From Akkermansiaceae bacterium UBA6138 (GTDB taxonomy: Bacteria; Verrucomicrobiota; Verrucomicrobiia; Verrucomicrobiales; DEV007): 57,813 nucleotides of DNA. The stretch is from NCBI GenBank assembly GCA_002422425.1, contig DIVG01000077.1, forward strand, positions 1 through 57,813, in the 5' to 3' direction. Shown piece by piece: positions 26,117-35,174 of this stretch; within the stretch, counting starts at the first letter, position 1, and each line of letters begins with the position of its first letter. The notes under the pieces were generated by a model. The model saw only the letters and a list, made by a program, of their open reading frames with translations. It searched no databases and was not told the DNA's origin. Made by a program: the position numbers and the translations under genes.

Positions 26117-27832
26117 ATGAAGCTTCGCCCCGCCGTCCTGCTCCTCATTCTTTCCTCCATCACTGCCTTCGCCCTCTCAGTTGCAGGGCTGCGACTGCTG
26201 CCCGAGGATTACAGTCTCTCCACCTGCGTCTACCTCGCCATTCAAATGTTCGCCCTCTCGGGCGGTGAGGTGAAAGGGGAGGTGCCCTGGATGCTTGAGG
26301 TCGGGCGTTTTCTCGCCCCAGCGACGACTCTCGGTGGCGTCTACGCAGCGGCCCACGCCTTTTTCCGACGGGTCTGGGGGAGTTTCCGCCTGCGCATGGC
26401 ACGCGGCCACACCATCGTCTGCGGGGCCGGGATGAAAGGCTCGCTCCTCGCGCGGGAGCTTGCTGCGGCCGGTGAGCGGGTCGTCCTCGTCGATCCGGTC
26501 GAGCCCGATGGAGCCGAGCGCCTGAGGGCGGAGGGAATCGTCGTGATCGAAGGCAGCGGCGGGGACGCGGAGGCGCTCCGCGCCGCCGGGCTCGAACGCG
26601 CGGCGCGACTCGTCTGCCTCAGCGGTGACGACCGGGCCAACATCGGCATGGCCCTTGCGGCGGCGGCGAGTTTGCCGCACGAGCGAGTCTCAGATCCACT
26701 CGAGGTCCACGTGCATGTCACCGGAGTGACGATGCGCGATATCCTCCAGCGAAACCGTCTCTTCGAGCTCGCGCACGACCGGCGCAGCCACATCCGACTC
26801 TTCAACTCCCTCGCCAACCGCGCCCGCCTCACCCTCGCCGAGTGCCCCCTCGAATGGGATGCTGCCGGCGGGCTCCACGACGAGGTCCACCTCGTCGTGG
26901 GAGCGCTCGGCCCTTTCGAAAGGGCTCTGGTGATCCATGCGGCTCAGACCGGGCACTTCCGCGACGGCGGCAAGGTCGCCGTCCACCTCGTCTCGACGCA
27001 GGCGAGGGCGGACGAGGCCTCTCTGCGCAAGGAATACCCGGGCATCACCGAATGCGTTGGGCTCAAGACTCACCTTCTCGGGGACGAAGGGGAATTCGTC
27101 GGAGCCGCTGCGGCACTCGTGTCAGACTGCGGCCCCGGCGCCCTCGTCACCCTCCTGCGGTGCGGAAGTCCCGAGCCGGCCTTAACCGACGCCCTGCTTC
27201 TTTCCGAACGGGTTCAGGATGGACCCGTCGTCCGTGCCCTCCTCGATGCCCCGGGGGACAGTGGCGTCCGGAAGATGGTGGAGGAAAATGGACCACTGCT
27301 CTCCTGGGTCCGCTTTCTGCCCGATCTCGGCCTCGCCTGCGGGACCGAGGCGGTCTTCGCCGCAGGGCTCGACGCGATCGCCCGGCGCATTCACGAGGTC
27401 TGGAAGGCCGGGACCGACGACCGAATTCGGAAAGCCGAGGTGGCGGGCGATGCGGAGACGGCGGAGAAGCACCGCGCCAAGGACACCTACCGCGAGTGGA
27501 ACGCCCTGACCGAACAGCAAAAAGACGTCAACCGCCTCGCCGCCGATCACCTCCCAACGAAGGTGCGAGCCCTCGGCCTCGATCCCGCCGACCGCGAGGG
27601 GCTGGTCGCGGCCTGGCCGTCCCTCGACGACGCCCAGGTGGACCAGCTCGCCCGCATGGAGCACGAGCGCTGGGCCGCCCCGCTCTGGATGGCCGGGTGG
27701 ACCCCCGGGCCGCGCGATGATACCCGCCGGATCCATCCCAACCTCGTTCCCTACGATGAACTCGACGAGGGCACAAAAAACTACGACATCGAGCAGGTGA
27801 GGGCGGTGCCGATGTATTTGGGGCTTGTGTAG
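26117..27832 (+). CDS. Two-TM RCK (TrkA-N) channel-like protein with C-terminal RyR domain
   Basis: A 571-residue membrane protein. Two membrane spans (residues ~5-27 and ~65-86) enclose a pore-loop-like segment (YLAIQMFALSGGEVKGEVPW, then LEVGRFLAP) with no classical TVGYG filter. A Rossmann RCK domain follows (HTIVCGAGMKGSLLARELA, VVLVDP, VVIEGSGGDAEALRAAGLE). After a divergent second regulatory region, the C-terminus is a RyR domain: MEHERWAAPLWMAGWTPG, then HPNLVPYDELDE. Relatives are predicted ligand-gated effectors in nucleotide-signalling conflict systems. It sits 100 bases downstream of the TIR-STAND gene, same strand. An NAD-derived TIR product could open it; this is inference. Confidence 0.75.
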   Translation: MKLRPAVLLLILSSITAFALSVAGLRLLPEDYSLSTCVYLAIQMFALSGGEVKGEVPWMLEVGRFLAPATTLGGVYAAAHAFFRRVWGSFRLRMARGHTIVCGAGMKGSLLARELAAAGERVVLVDPVEPDGAERLRAEGIVVIEGSGGDAEALRAAGLERAARLVCLSGDDRANIGMALAAAASLPHERVSDPLEVHVHVTGVTMRDILQRNRLFELAHDRRSHIRLFNSLANRARLTLAECPLEWDAAGGLHDEVHLVVGALGPFERALVIHAAQTGHFRDGGKVAVHLVSTQARADEASLRKEYPGITECVGLKTHLLGDEGEFVGAAAALVSDCGPGALVTLLRCGSPEPALTDALLLSERVQDGPVVRALLDAPGDSGVRKMVEENGPLLSWVRFLPDLGLACGTEAVFAAGLDAIARRIHEVWKAGTDDRIRKAEVAGDAETAEKHRAKDTYREWNALTEQQKDVNRLAADHLPTKVRALGLDPADREGLVAAWPSLDDAQVDQLARMEHERWAAPLWMAGWTPGPRDDTRRIHPNLVPYDELDEGTKNYDIEQVRAVPMYLGLV

Positions 27833-27940
27833 CTTCGGTGATGAAACGGCCTGCTTCGCCGGGCTCGACTCCCAAGAAGTCGGCGATTGGATCGAGGAAC
27901 CGGACCCGACCCGCTCGAGGCATCCCGCCTGCCACAGCGA

Positions 27941-28651
27941 TCAACATTCTGATTCCGTGAACGTGACCCAGGTATGATGGCACCTCCGGCAACTCCAGTG
28001 GTTTTCGTAAGAAACAACTGTCACATGGACCTGCTCCTGACGTTCGACAGTGCCGGTAACTTTACCGTCACGGTCTTTTTGGATATCCGTCCGGGTAATG
28101 GTCTTGTAGCGGTTCGCTCTCCCTATCTCACTTTTAAAACGGAACTTTTTTGACCACCATTTTTTGCACGAAGGGCAGGAGTTACTGAAACCGATCGCAG
28201 TGAAGATCAAAAACCCGAGACATAGCAAAAAAGTGAAGAAGTAAATTTTTTCACGCAGTTCAAGACTGTCGGCAGCGGATCGTGTCGATTTGCCGGGCCG
28301 ACCACCTTCCGAATTCGGCGAACGCTCTCCCTTCGCTCTCTCGCTGCGACCGGTTCCGGCAGAATCACCGCGATCACGAGCACCGGAGCCGCGCGACCAA
28401 TCCTCCGGCAAACTCTCAATTGGCAGGGTCGCGAGACCGTGGGCGTGTCGGATGAAAACTTCGTTGTTCTCAATTCTTAAAAAAGTGACCTCATTGTAGA
28501 TTTTGCCGTTTTCAAGACGCAGCGAAGGAATAGTTTTCCCAACTAAGCCCTGATCTGCACCGGATACTAGAGAAAGTAGTAGCTGAAAAGCCGCCAGAAC
28601 GGCCGGGAAATGTGCGGAGAAGCGGATGCCGGTTGCGCGGAGCCGTTTCAT
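27941..28651 (-). CDS. Membrane protein with exported N-domain and zinc ribbon
   Basis: A 236-residue protein. A signal or anchor (residues ~13-31) is followed by a small beta domain (VGKTIPSLRLENGKIYNEV, VFIRHAHGLATLPIESLP) of a kind common in verrucomicrobial secreted proteins. Then come a charged linker, one membrane span (~138-158, IYFFTFLLCLGFLIFTAIGF) and a cytoplasmic zinc ribbon (CPSCKK near 168, CRRCHH near 222). It is the last gene of the leftward conflict operon (25-base gap to the gene above). Function unknown; it could tether a complex to the membrane. Confidence 0.6.
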   Translation of the reverse strand: MKRLRATGIRFSAHFPAVLAAFQLLLSLVSGADQGLVGKTIPSLRLENGKIYNEVTFLRIENNEVFIRHAHGLATLPIESLPEDWSRGSGARDRGDSAGTGRSERAKGERSPNSEGGRPGKSTRSAADSLELREKIYFFTFLLCLGFLIFTAIGFSNSCPSCKKWWSKKFRFKSEIGRANRYKTITRTDIQKDRDGKVTGTVERQEQVHVTVVSYENHWSCRRCHHTWVTFTESEC

Positions 28652-28676
28652 TTTCCAAGGATCCGCTCCGGCTGGA

Positions 28677-29006
28677 CTATCTGAAAAACCGGATTGTCAG
28701 CGGATAGTTGAAAGACTCTCCGTTTGAGGCTTTGATCGCCGCCATAATAGGAAATATTACCGCTATCGCAAACAAGGGTATGTATAACAGAAATCCGATC
28801 AGAACGAAGGTTAGGATGTAGGCTACAAGAAAATAAATCCACAGGGAAATTTGAAAGTTCAATGAGTCGACGGCATGCGCATTCACAAAGGCCGACTCCT
28901 TTCCTTTTGTCAGCATCAAAATAAGCGGAGCTACAAAGGTGATAAGCAGAGCGCCGAGGTGCCCCATTACCGCCATGTTTCTTTCGGAGGAATCGAGTTC
29001 TTTCAT
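28677..29006 (-). CDS. DUF4870 (Tic20-like) small membrane protein
   Basis: A 109-residue membrane protein matching DUF4870. The signatures are MAVMGHLGALLITFVAPL, VNAHAVDSLNFQISLWIYF and PIMAAIKASNGESFNYPL, with three to four membrane spans. The family is widespread and of unknown function. It is within the leftward operon, 69 bases after the FHA-Sel1 gene. Confidence 0.8.
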   Translation of the reverse strand: MKELDSSERNMAVMGHLGALLITFVAPLILMLTKGKESAFVNAHAVDSLNFQISLWIYFLVAYILTFVLIGFLLYIPLFAIAVIFPIMAAIKASNGESFNYPLTIRFFR

Positions 29007-29075
29007 CGTTAGTCACTTTCTGCATTTCCCGATCACTCGTCAAGCGGTGTCTTGCTGAAAGCGCGAAAACACTCA

Positions 29076-32000
29076 TTAGCGAAGGCTTTTTTTCTTCTTG
29101 GCTAGAAAATTGGCGGCTCGGCGAAAATGATCTTCTCCCACCGTCGGCTTCAGCTCTCGGACGGCTCTTCTGGCGCTCACTTCTAGGTCTTTGACCGCGA
29201 ACTGAATCGAATGGTGGAGACCGAGATTCAACCAAAAGGCCGATTCCGCCGGCTCGGACGGAGCGAGGTGAATGCCGAGAAGTATCTGGGCTTCGATATC
29301 GTTTTTTCGCGCGGCAGCCCGGAGCAGGTCAGGCACGAGGCGCACATCGTTTCCGGGACCAAGGTAGTAGGAGGCGAGCTTCGTCGAGGCTGTGGCGCAG
29401 CCTCCATCGCTCGCGTTTCGCAGGTAGCGTATCCCTTCAATCGGATTCGATTTCAAAAAGGTCTCGCCAAGGAGAAGCTTCGCGCGAAGATCTCCTCGCT
29501 GGCTGGCCCGTTCGAGCAACTCACGTGGCTGGCGCTCCGCCAGAGAAACTTCTTCACCTCCGGCAAAACATTCGCCAGTCGCCCGCCAATAGGGTGCTTT
29601 CGCCTCACTTCGGGCAATAATAGGTGCGAGGTCGGGAAGTACGTTCCGATACAAGTCCTTTACCGGGGAAGAGGCCGAAATCTCTCCGCGATCGGTCATG
29701 ACAGCGATCCATAGACGTCCCAGAGGATTTTGCGCACGGGCCGATTGAACGAACCACTTCAATGCCTCCACCCGGTTCACCGGAAAGCTTCCAAGCCCGT
29801 CATAGAAGTGCTCGCCAAGGATCGCTGCGGCTTCGTGATCACCTCCCTCGGCGGATGCCAGGAGCGCTGCAGCCGCAGGATCTGCACGGTTCGGTTCCTG
29901 AAGTAACTGGCTGAAAAGCTCCTCGTAGAATGTAAACGACTGAAGGTCAGCGAGTGACTCGATCCTTTCGATTACGTCGGCATCAAAATAGGAAACGGGC
30001 AGAATAACTTCACCACCCGTATTGATCCGGGAAAAAATAATCACATCCTCTCCGATTGAAGTCGGAAGAAGCGCGAGACGACGACTGAACTTATCGGCGA
30101 AAGGAGCTGCTTTCACCTGATCAACGAGACCGAGGGGGAAATTGGTAATGTCGTAAGTTGCCTCGTCCGGCGTTAAGGCGGGAAAGACACCGCGAGAGTT
30201 TGCGACACTATCCTGGCCAACGTCAAAGCTCGGCCGCCCCGGATCAAACCCCCATTCTTGTATATTTTCAGTAAAACGGAAGATGCGCCACTCGCCGCCT
30301 GCCATGAGTCGGAGATCCACCTTGGCGCGGCCATTTCCTCCGACTTTCCATTTTTCCCGCGCAAGAGTAAATTCAAACGGGATTTCGAGCCGAATGTGGT
30401 CCAGAGCCTCCAGAGAAATCGTTTCGGCGCTTCCCGTTTTGACTTCGCGCCGCTTCCATAGCTGTCGGAATCCGCTTTCCAGGGATGCAATACGAGCAGC
30501 GTCGGGCTTTTCCAGATGAAAATAGGAGTCAACCGAATCGGCAAGGAAGAGGATCGTGTCATTGTGATTGACCGACTCCCAGCTTTTCATGAATGAGACG
30601 ACTGCGGCAGGCGCATCAAGAAGCCCCGGAAAACGCTGGAACACCCGTTCGTCGCCTGAGTCAATCGCTTTACGATAGGCCACAAGTGCCGCTTCAGGGC
30701 TGGGTGCGATGTTGCCCGCACCGTTTTCATAAAGCTCGCCGAGCGGAAAAAAGGCGGATTTCTCGCCAGCGTCGGCCGCTTTTTTTACAAGTAAAAACGC
30801 CTTCGTTGGGTTGAGCTCGCACCCGCGCCCCTCAAGAAGGTAGCGGCTCAGCCTCAATCCGCAGAGGTGGTCGCCTCCATCTGCGAGGGACTCAAGCAAT
30901 AAGACGACACGAGAAGGATCTCGATGACTCCGGTCCGGATGATCGAGGGCCTCGGCCAGATGAATGGCGGCCTCCGTCCGCCCGCCGGCAAGAGCCTTCT
31001 CCAACCAGATGACGGCTTCGGCGTGGGAAGCGTCGCCGACTTCCGTCGACAGGATACGGCCCAGCGCAAGGGCGGAATCCAGATTTCCCGCTTCGGCGGC
31101 ACGCCGCAAGGGGGCGACCGCCTCGTTGCCTCGCCCCTCATCAGCAAGGATCCTGCCGAGGTCGGCCGCCGCACCAATGTCACCGCGATCCGATGGTTCG
31201 GTCAGGAATTGAATGGCACGTTCAGTGTCCTGATCAACCCCGATCCCCTCTGCATGGGCCTTCGCAAGAACGCGGAAAGCGGCCACTTCGCCGGCAGCAC
31301 CCGCTTCCTCTGCAAGCAACAACGCATGGTTCGGCTGAGCCGGAATCCCTACTCCTGTAAGATACCGCCGCGCGACCTCCACTTTTGCCGGAAGGAATCC
31401 GGCTTCCGCAGCTCTCTCGAACCATTGAAAGGCCTCCTTCCCGTCGCCACGCTCGTCAAGCAATTCACCCCACAAAAACTGTGCTTTCGGTTCACCTGCC
31501 CCGGCGGCACGTTCGATTTCGTCAGCCCCGAAATACGGATCACCCTCCGCAAACGTCTCGCTGCGGTGAAGTTCACCGAGAATGCGGCGGGCGAAAACAG
31601 ATCCGAGCCGAGCCGCCATCCTGGAGTTTTCCTCTGTGCGACGAAGCCATTCGGCACTATCGGCTTCATTGCGTGAAAAACCCGCCAAGAGTGCCGCAGC
31701 TTCAGGATCCCGCCTGCGATCCGCCCGTAAGAGCCAGCCTCGCGAATCTTCGGCATCCTGCCCCGGAACGGCCAGGCCAGCACGTCCCGTTAAAGCCCAC
31801 CATCTTGAATCACTGACCTCGCCAATCCGATCCTCCAGCCCTGACTGGAAGGCACGACTCCATGCCAAAACCCCTCGGGAGTGCTCTCCTTCGATATTCT
31901 CGCCTGTGCTAGTTTGGTAACCCTCGCTTTGAACGTAACCGAGCGCCAGAAGTCCGAAAGGATCTCCAGTCGAGGCAGAGTCTTCAATTAGTCCAATACC

Positions 32001-32984
32001 CTCGGTGGTGTTGAGCTCGACCCCCCACTCCCCTCGAATCAGTGACAAGCCAAGTGTGGCCATGGCAAAAGTGTCGCCTTTGGCGATCTTTGCGCGAAGA
32101 AGTGCCGGATTCTTCGGTAAGGTAAATTTACGCCATTCAAACCAACCGTATCCACTCGCAGAGAAAAGGCCAATCAAGATCACGGCAAAGAGGAAGAAGC
32201 CGGAAGGCACTTCGGACAAGTGCGTTACATTTGTATGAGCCGCTCTTTTTTCGTGGTGTCGGGACAAGGAGATCAGTTTGACTCCCGAATCGGGCCAGAC
32301 CGTGGCCTCACCTACTGCGCCGGGACGAGTAGCCATTGCCGCGGGAAAGCCAAAGCGAAGTGCCGGGATGGCGCAGGCGAAGGCGACCGCGCCAGCCCTG
32401 CGGGTTAGCGAACGGGAAGAAGCCGAACAGACATTCGGGAGGACGGAAGTCTCCGGTCGACATTGAATAGGCAATTCCTCAGCCCAACTGTTCCCGGGAG
32501 GTGATGCTGGCGAAAGGACGGAGTCTTGAATACCGACTTCTAAAAGTTGCTTCTTACTTTTTCGGTAAATTACCAGAGTCGGCGGTGAGTCGTCTTTCTG
32601 ATCGCGCTTTAGCTCCTCGAAACCCTCCGCCTCCGAGTCCTCTACCAGTGATGCCTCGAACTCAAAAAAACCAATCTCCAGAACGAAGGGGCTTTCAACT
32701 TCCGCTTCGTCCGCGTAACCCCGTCCCAGGAGAACGCGGCGCGGCGCAACACCTGGAAATAAAGGGTCGGTGCCGATGACGGTCAGCGTTTCTCCCTCAA
32801 CAGAACGCACGACGAAGCTGAATCCATCGCCGCGCTCGATCTCACAATGCTCCGGCGCAATTCCTTCGCCGTCGATTGACAATTTGCAGTCCTCCGCCGA
32901 CCCGAGGCAAAAGCACTCGCGTCGACGGCAAGCGAGGTAGATATCACGTCCGCCCAAGCGAACTTTTAATGTTGTCGATTCCAT
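29076..32984 (-). CDS. Membrane-anchored FHA-like domain plus Sel1-repeat protein
   Basis: A 1302-residue protein. Residues ~1-115 form an FHA-like beta sandwich (CFCLGSAEDCKLSIDGEGIA, then HCEIE), the fold that binds phosphothreonine. A low-complexity linker leads to one membrane span (261-281). Beyond it are about twenty degenerate Sel1/TPR-like helical repeats (for example AKAHAEGIGVDQDTERAI and LLLVKKAADAGEKSAFFPLG), interrupted near 800-1000 by a beta-rich insert. The topology would place FHA inside and the repeats in the periplasm or vice versa. The start is the ATG opening MESTTLKVRLGG; a longer frame upstream overlaps the next gene. It probably acts as a scaffold of the GTPase-tubulin system. 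Confidence 0.7.
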   Translation of the reverse strand: MESTTLKVRLGGRDIYLACRRRECFCLGSAEDCKLSIDGEGIAPEHCEIERGDGFSFVVRSVEGETLTVIGTDPLFPGVAPRRVLLGRGYADEAEVESPFVLEIGFFEFEASLVEDSEAEGFEELKRDQKDDSPPTLVIYRKSKKQLLEVGIQDSVLSPASPPGNSWAEELPIQCRPETSVLPNVCSASSRSLTRRAGAVAFACAIPALRFGFPAAMATRPGAVGEATVWPDSGVKLISLSRHHEKRAAHTNVTHLSEVPSGFFLFAVILIGLFSASGYGWFEWRKFTLPKNPALLRAKIAKGDTFAMATLGLSLIRGEWGVELNTTEGIGLIEDSASTGDPFGLLALGYVQSEGYQTSTGENIEGEHSRGVLAWSRAFQSGLEDRIGEVSDSRWWALTGRAGLAVPGQDAEDSRGWLLRADRRRDPEAAALLAGFSRNEADSAEWLRRTEENSRMAARLGSVFARRILGELHRSETFAEGDPYFGADEIERAAGAGEPKAQFLWGELLDERGDGKEAFQWFERAAEAGFLPAKVEVARRYLTGVGIPAQPNHALLLAEEAGAAGEVAAFRVLAKAHAEGIGVDQDTERAIQFLTEPSDRGDIGAAADLGRILADEGRGNEAVAPLRRAAEAGNLDSALALGRILSTEVGDASHAEAVIWLEKALAGGRTEAAIHLAEALDHPDRSHRDPSRVVLLLESLADGGDHLCGLRLSRYLLEGRGCELNPTKAFLLVKKAADAGEKSAFFPLGELYENGAGNIAPSPEAALVAYRKAIDSGDERVFQRFPGLLDAPAAVVSFMKSWESVNHNDTILFLADSVDSYFHLEKPDAARIASLESGFRQLWKRREVKTGSAETISLEALDHIRLEIPFEFTLAREKWKVGGNGRAKVDLRLMAGGEWRIFRFTENIQEWGFDPGRPSFDVGQDSVANSRGVFPALTPDEATYDITNFPLGLVDQVKAAPFADKFSRRLALLPTSIGEDVIIFSRINTGGEVILPVSYFDADVIERIESLADLQSFTFYEELFSQLLQEPNRADPAAAALLASAEGGDHEAAAILGEHFYDGLGSFPVNRVEALKWFVQSARAQNPLGRLWIAVMTDRGEISASSPVKDLYRNVLPDLAPIIARSEAKAPYWRATGECFAGGEEVSLAERQPRELLERASQRGDLRAKLLLGETFLKSNPIEGIRYLRNASDGGCATASTKLASYYLGPGNDVRLVPDLLRAAARKNDIEAQILLGIHLAPSEPAESAFWLNLGLHHSIQFAVKDLEVSARRAVRELKPTVGEDHFRRAANFLAKKKKSLR

Positions 32985-33021
32985 CACCGTTCGGGTCTGT
33001 TGATATGATTGCGGATCAGGA

Positions 33022-33999
33022 TTAATCCTCGGCTTCCGACAGTTCTTCAACCGCGACTGCGCCCATCGCCTGCTCGGATAAAACGGCGATCCTTTCCGCG
33101 CTGCCAGCCACCCGGAAGAAGACGATACCGATATCTGCAACGGATACGATCAACAGATAGCTAAAATGCGCTACGATTGGTTGAAGACAGATTAAAATCA
33201 AAATCAAAACGGCCACGCCACCACCAACCCCGACGACAGAGAATGCGAGTGGATCCGTAAAGAGGGGTCCCCCTGAAAGGATGCGAATCCCCACATAGGC
33301 GGAACTTGCCACAACAGCCAGCATACTTCCCAAGAAACAATACGGAACCAGAGCAAGAAAGTAGCGTCCGAAGTAAAGAACAACGCTGAAGAGATACTCT
33401 GCGGGACTTTGCGGTGTGTCCTGATGAGAAATCATCACCCCCAGCAAAGGTCCACTATTGGCCGCAAGACATGCGCTATAAAACAGCAGTGCGAGCATGA
33501 GCAAATTGCCCAATACCGTCATCAGCCCAAGTTGAAGCGACAAATCAAACGCCGCCGCACTGGAGATAATCCCGAAAAGGAGATATCCGATCAGGATAAT
33601 AAGGTTAAAGACGGTAAGAACTTCGGGCGCAAGTATGGAGACCAACTTGATAGGTGGTCCGAAAGTCAGGTTGAGGTTCGCGTTGCAAACGAGGCTGACA
33701 ATGAACTGAACCAGGTAAGCTGCGGGAATCAAAGCAATCCCGATGAAAAACACTTTGGAAGAGTCCGTCTTGATTGCCGTGACCATCAACAAGATCCCCG
33801 CAAGAAAGCCGCCGAATAATAGGAGCGTAAGCCCTAGATGATTGACCTTTTCAAGATGTATTTTGAAATTCGATCGTGAGTCCGCCTCCTCGGCGAATCC
33901 CGGCAGGCGAAGGAGACGACGGATGAGCAGCGAAAAACGACGATTTACTGCGTCGATTCGGCTTCCACTAAGGGCTTGGGAAAGTTCGTTGTATTCCAT
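33022..33999 (-). CDS. Polytopic membrane protein, unknown
   Basis: A 325-residue protein with an N-terminal soluble stretch (~50 residues, MEYNELSQALSGSRIDAV), about six to seven membrane spans between residues 55 and 295, and a short acidic C-terminus. No recognised transporter or channel motif. It lies within the leftward operon, between the FHA-Sel1 and ADP-ribosylglycohydrolase genes with gaps of 37 and 71 bases. It could be the membrane-acting component of the system, but this is not supported by any motif. Confidence 0.55.
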   Translation of the reverse strand: MEYNELSQALSGSRIDAVNRRFSLLIRRLLRLPGFAEEADSRSNFKIHLEKVNHLGLTLLLFGGFLAGILLMVTAIKTDSSKVFFIGIALIPAAYLVQFIVSLVCNANLNLTFGPPIKLVSILAPEVLTVFNLIILIGYLLFGIISSAAAFDLSLQLGLMTVLGNLLMLALLFYSACLAANSGPLLGVMISHQDTPQSPAEYLFSVVLYFGRYFLALVPYCFLGSMLAVVASSAYVGIRILSGGPLFTDPLAFSVVGVGGGVAVLILILICLQPIVAHFSYLLIVSVADIGIVFFRVAGSAERIAVLSEQAMGAVAVEELSEAED

Positions 34000-34070
34000 T
34001 TCGTATTTTCAGTTGAGTTGAATTCAAATTGCCGGATCTGAGAGGCAGATCTTTGTTTTTTTCCGCCTAC

Positions 34071-35117
34071 TCATGCTTCCGGAATTTTCCGCCGATCGAG
34101 ATCCATCGACTCGCCATCCCAGGGTCCGTGCTGAAATAACGCGACCGCACGTGCCTCGATCTCGTCCCGGAATTTGAGAGTCCGAATCCATCTCTCGGGA
34201 ATTCCTTCCCTGCCGTAAAAAGACCCGGCGATTTGGCCGGTTATTGAGCCGACGGTATCGGAGTCTCCACCAAGATTGACCGCCCGGACCAACGCATCTT
34301 CGAAGGATTCGGTCGTTAAAAAACACCACAGGGCAGCTTCAAGACTGATGACACATCTTCCCGGGAGTGTCCGTATGTCCGCCGAATGAAGCCGCTCCCA
34401 CCGATCCGCGTGCTCCGTCAGTTCACGGATCGCGGGGTGTGATAATCCGCTGCATCGGTTGAGCAGACCACCTGCCTCCTCTCTCTTACTTCCGTTGATG
34501 CCGTTCCACAAAAGAAAGGTCATCAGGGCACATCCATCAAGACACTCATCGACATGGTGCGTGCAGGCCGACTGGGCCCGGGCGACGGATATCGCGCGCT
34601 CGAGGTCTTCGTTATAAAAGACGGGTACGGGAGCGAGCCGCATCAGGCTCCCGTTGCCTGCGTCCCTAGCCGGATCGGATCCACCGGCGGGGTTTCCGGG
34701 ATTTGCCCGGTCAAAGTTCTCAAGCGCCCGCTTCACGACGCGTCCGACGCCGAACGCGTGAGCACGGCAGGAGTTATAGCCTCGTTCATACCAGTCGAAA
34801 AATCTGGACATCAGGTCACCCGCATCGAAGTCGCTTTTTACGATCAAACTATCGGCCACGCAGAGCATCATTGCGGTATCGTCGGTCCATTCCCCGGGCT
34901 CGAGAAATAAGCCCGCGTCGGTCCACGGCCCCCCGCCGACGATTTCAGTCTGGACCCCGTCAAAGTGAAGCCTCTGCAGGAGGACATCATTATGAATGGC
35001 GTCAAGTGAATCGGCGCGGGGGAAAATTTCGTTGGTCACGCCGAGGGCATCGCCAATGGCTCCGCCGAGGATGGCACCGACGGCTCGTGATTCGCGCAGT
35101 TTGTTATTCTTTTCCAT
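34071..35117 (-). CDS. ADP-ribosylglycohydrolase family protein
   Basis: A 348-residue ADP-ribosylglycohydrolase (ARH/DraG fold). The di-magnesium site motifs are present: GGAIGDALGV near the N-terminus, EWTDDTAMML, GNGSLMRLAPV, and NLGGDSDTVGSITGQIAGS near the C-terminus. These enzymes hydrolyse ADP-ribose from arginine, serine or other acceptors. Start chosen at MEKNNKLRESR because the fold begins shortly after; a TTG 12 codons upstream is possible. Within the GTPase-tubulin operon it may reverse ADP-ribosylation of a self component or of an incoming target; no ADP-ribosyltransferase is visible in the operon. Confidence 0.88.
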   Translation of the reverse strand: MEKNNKLRESRAVGAILGGAIGDALGVTNEIFPRADSLDAIHNDVLLQRLHFDGVQTEIVGGGPWTDAGLFLEPGEWTDDTAMMLCVADSLIVKSDFDAGDLMSRFFDWYERGYNSCRAHAFGVGRVVKRALENFDRANPGNPAGGSDPARDAGNGSLMRLAPVPVFYNEDLERAISVARAQSACTHHVDECLDGCALMTFLLWNGINGSKREEAGGLLNRCSGLSHPAIRELTEHADRWERLHSADIRTLPGRCVISLEAALWCFLTTESFEDALVRAVNLGGDSDTVGSITGQIAGSFYGREGIPERWIRTLKFRDEIEARAVALFQHGPWDGESMDLDRRKIPEA

Positions 35118-35174
35118 TTGAAATATTCTTTTCCATCTCACATCTCCGATCAATGCGATTGAGCGAGGTTGAGC

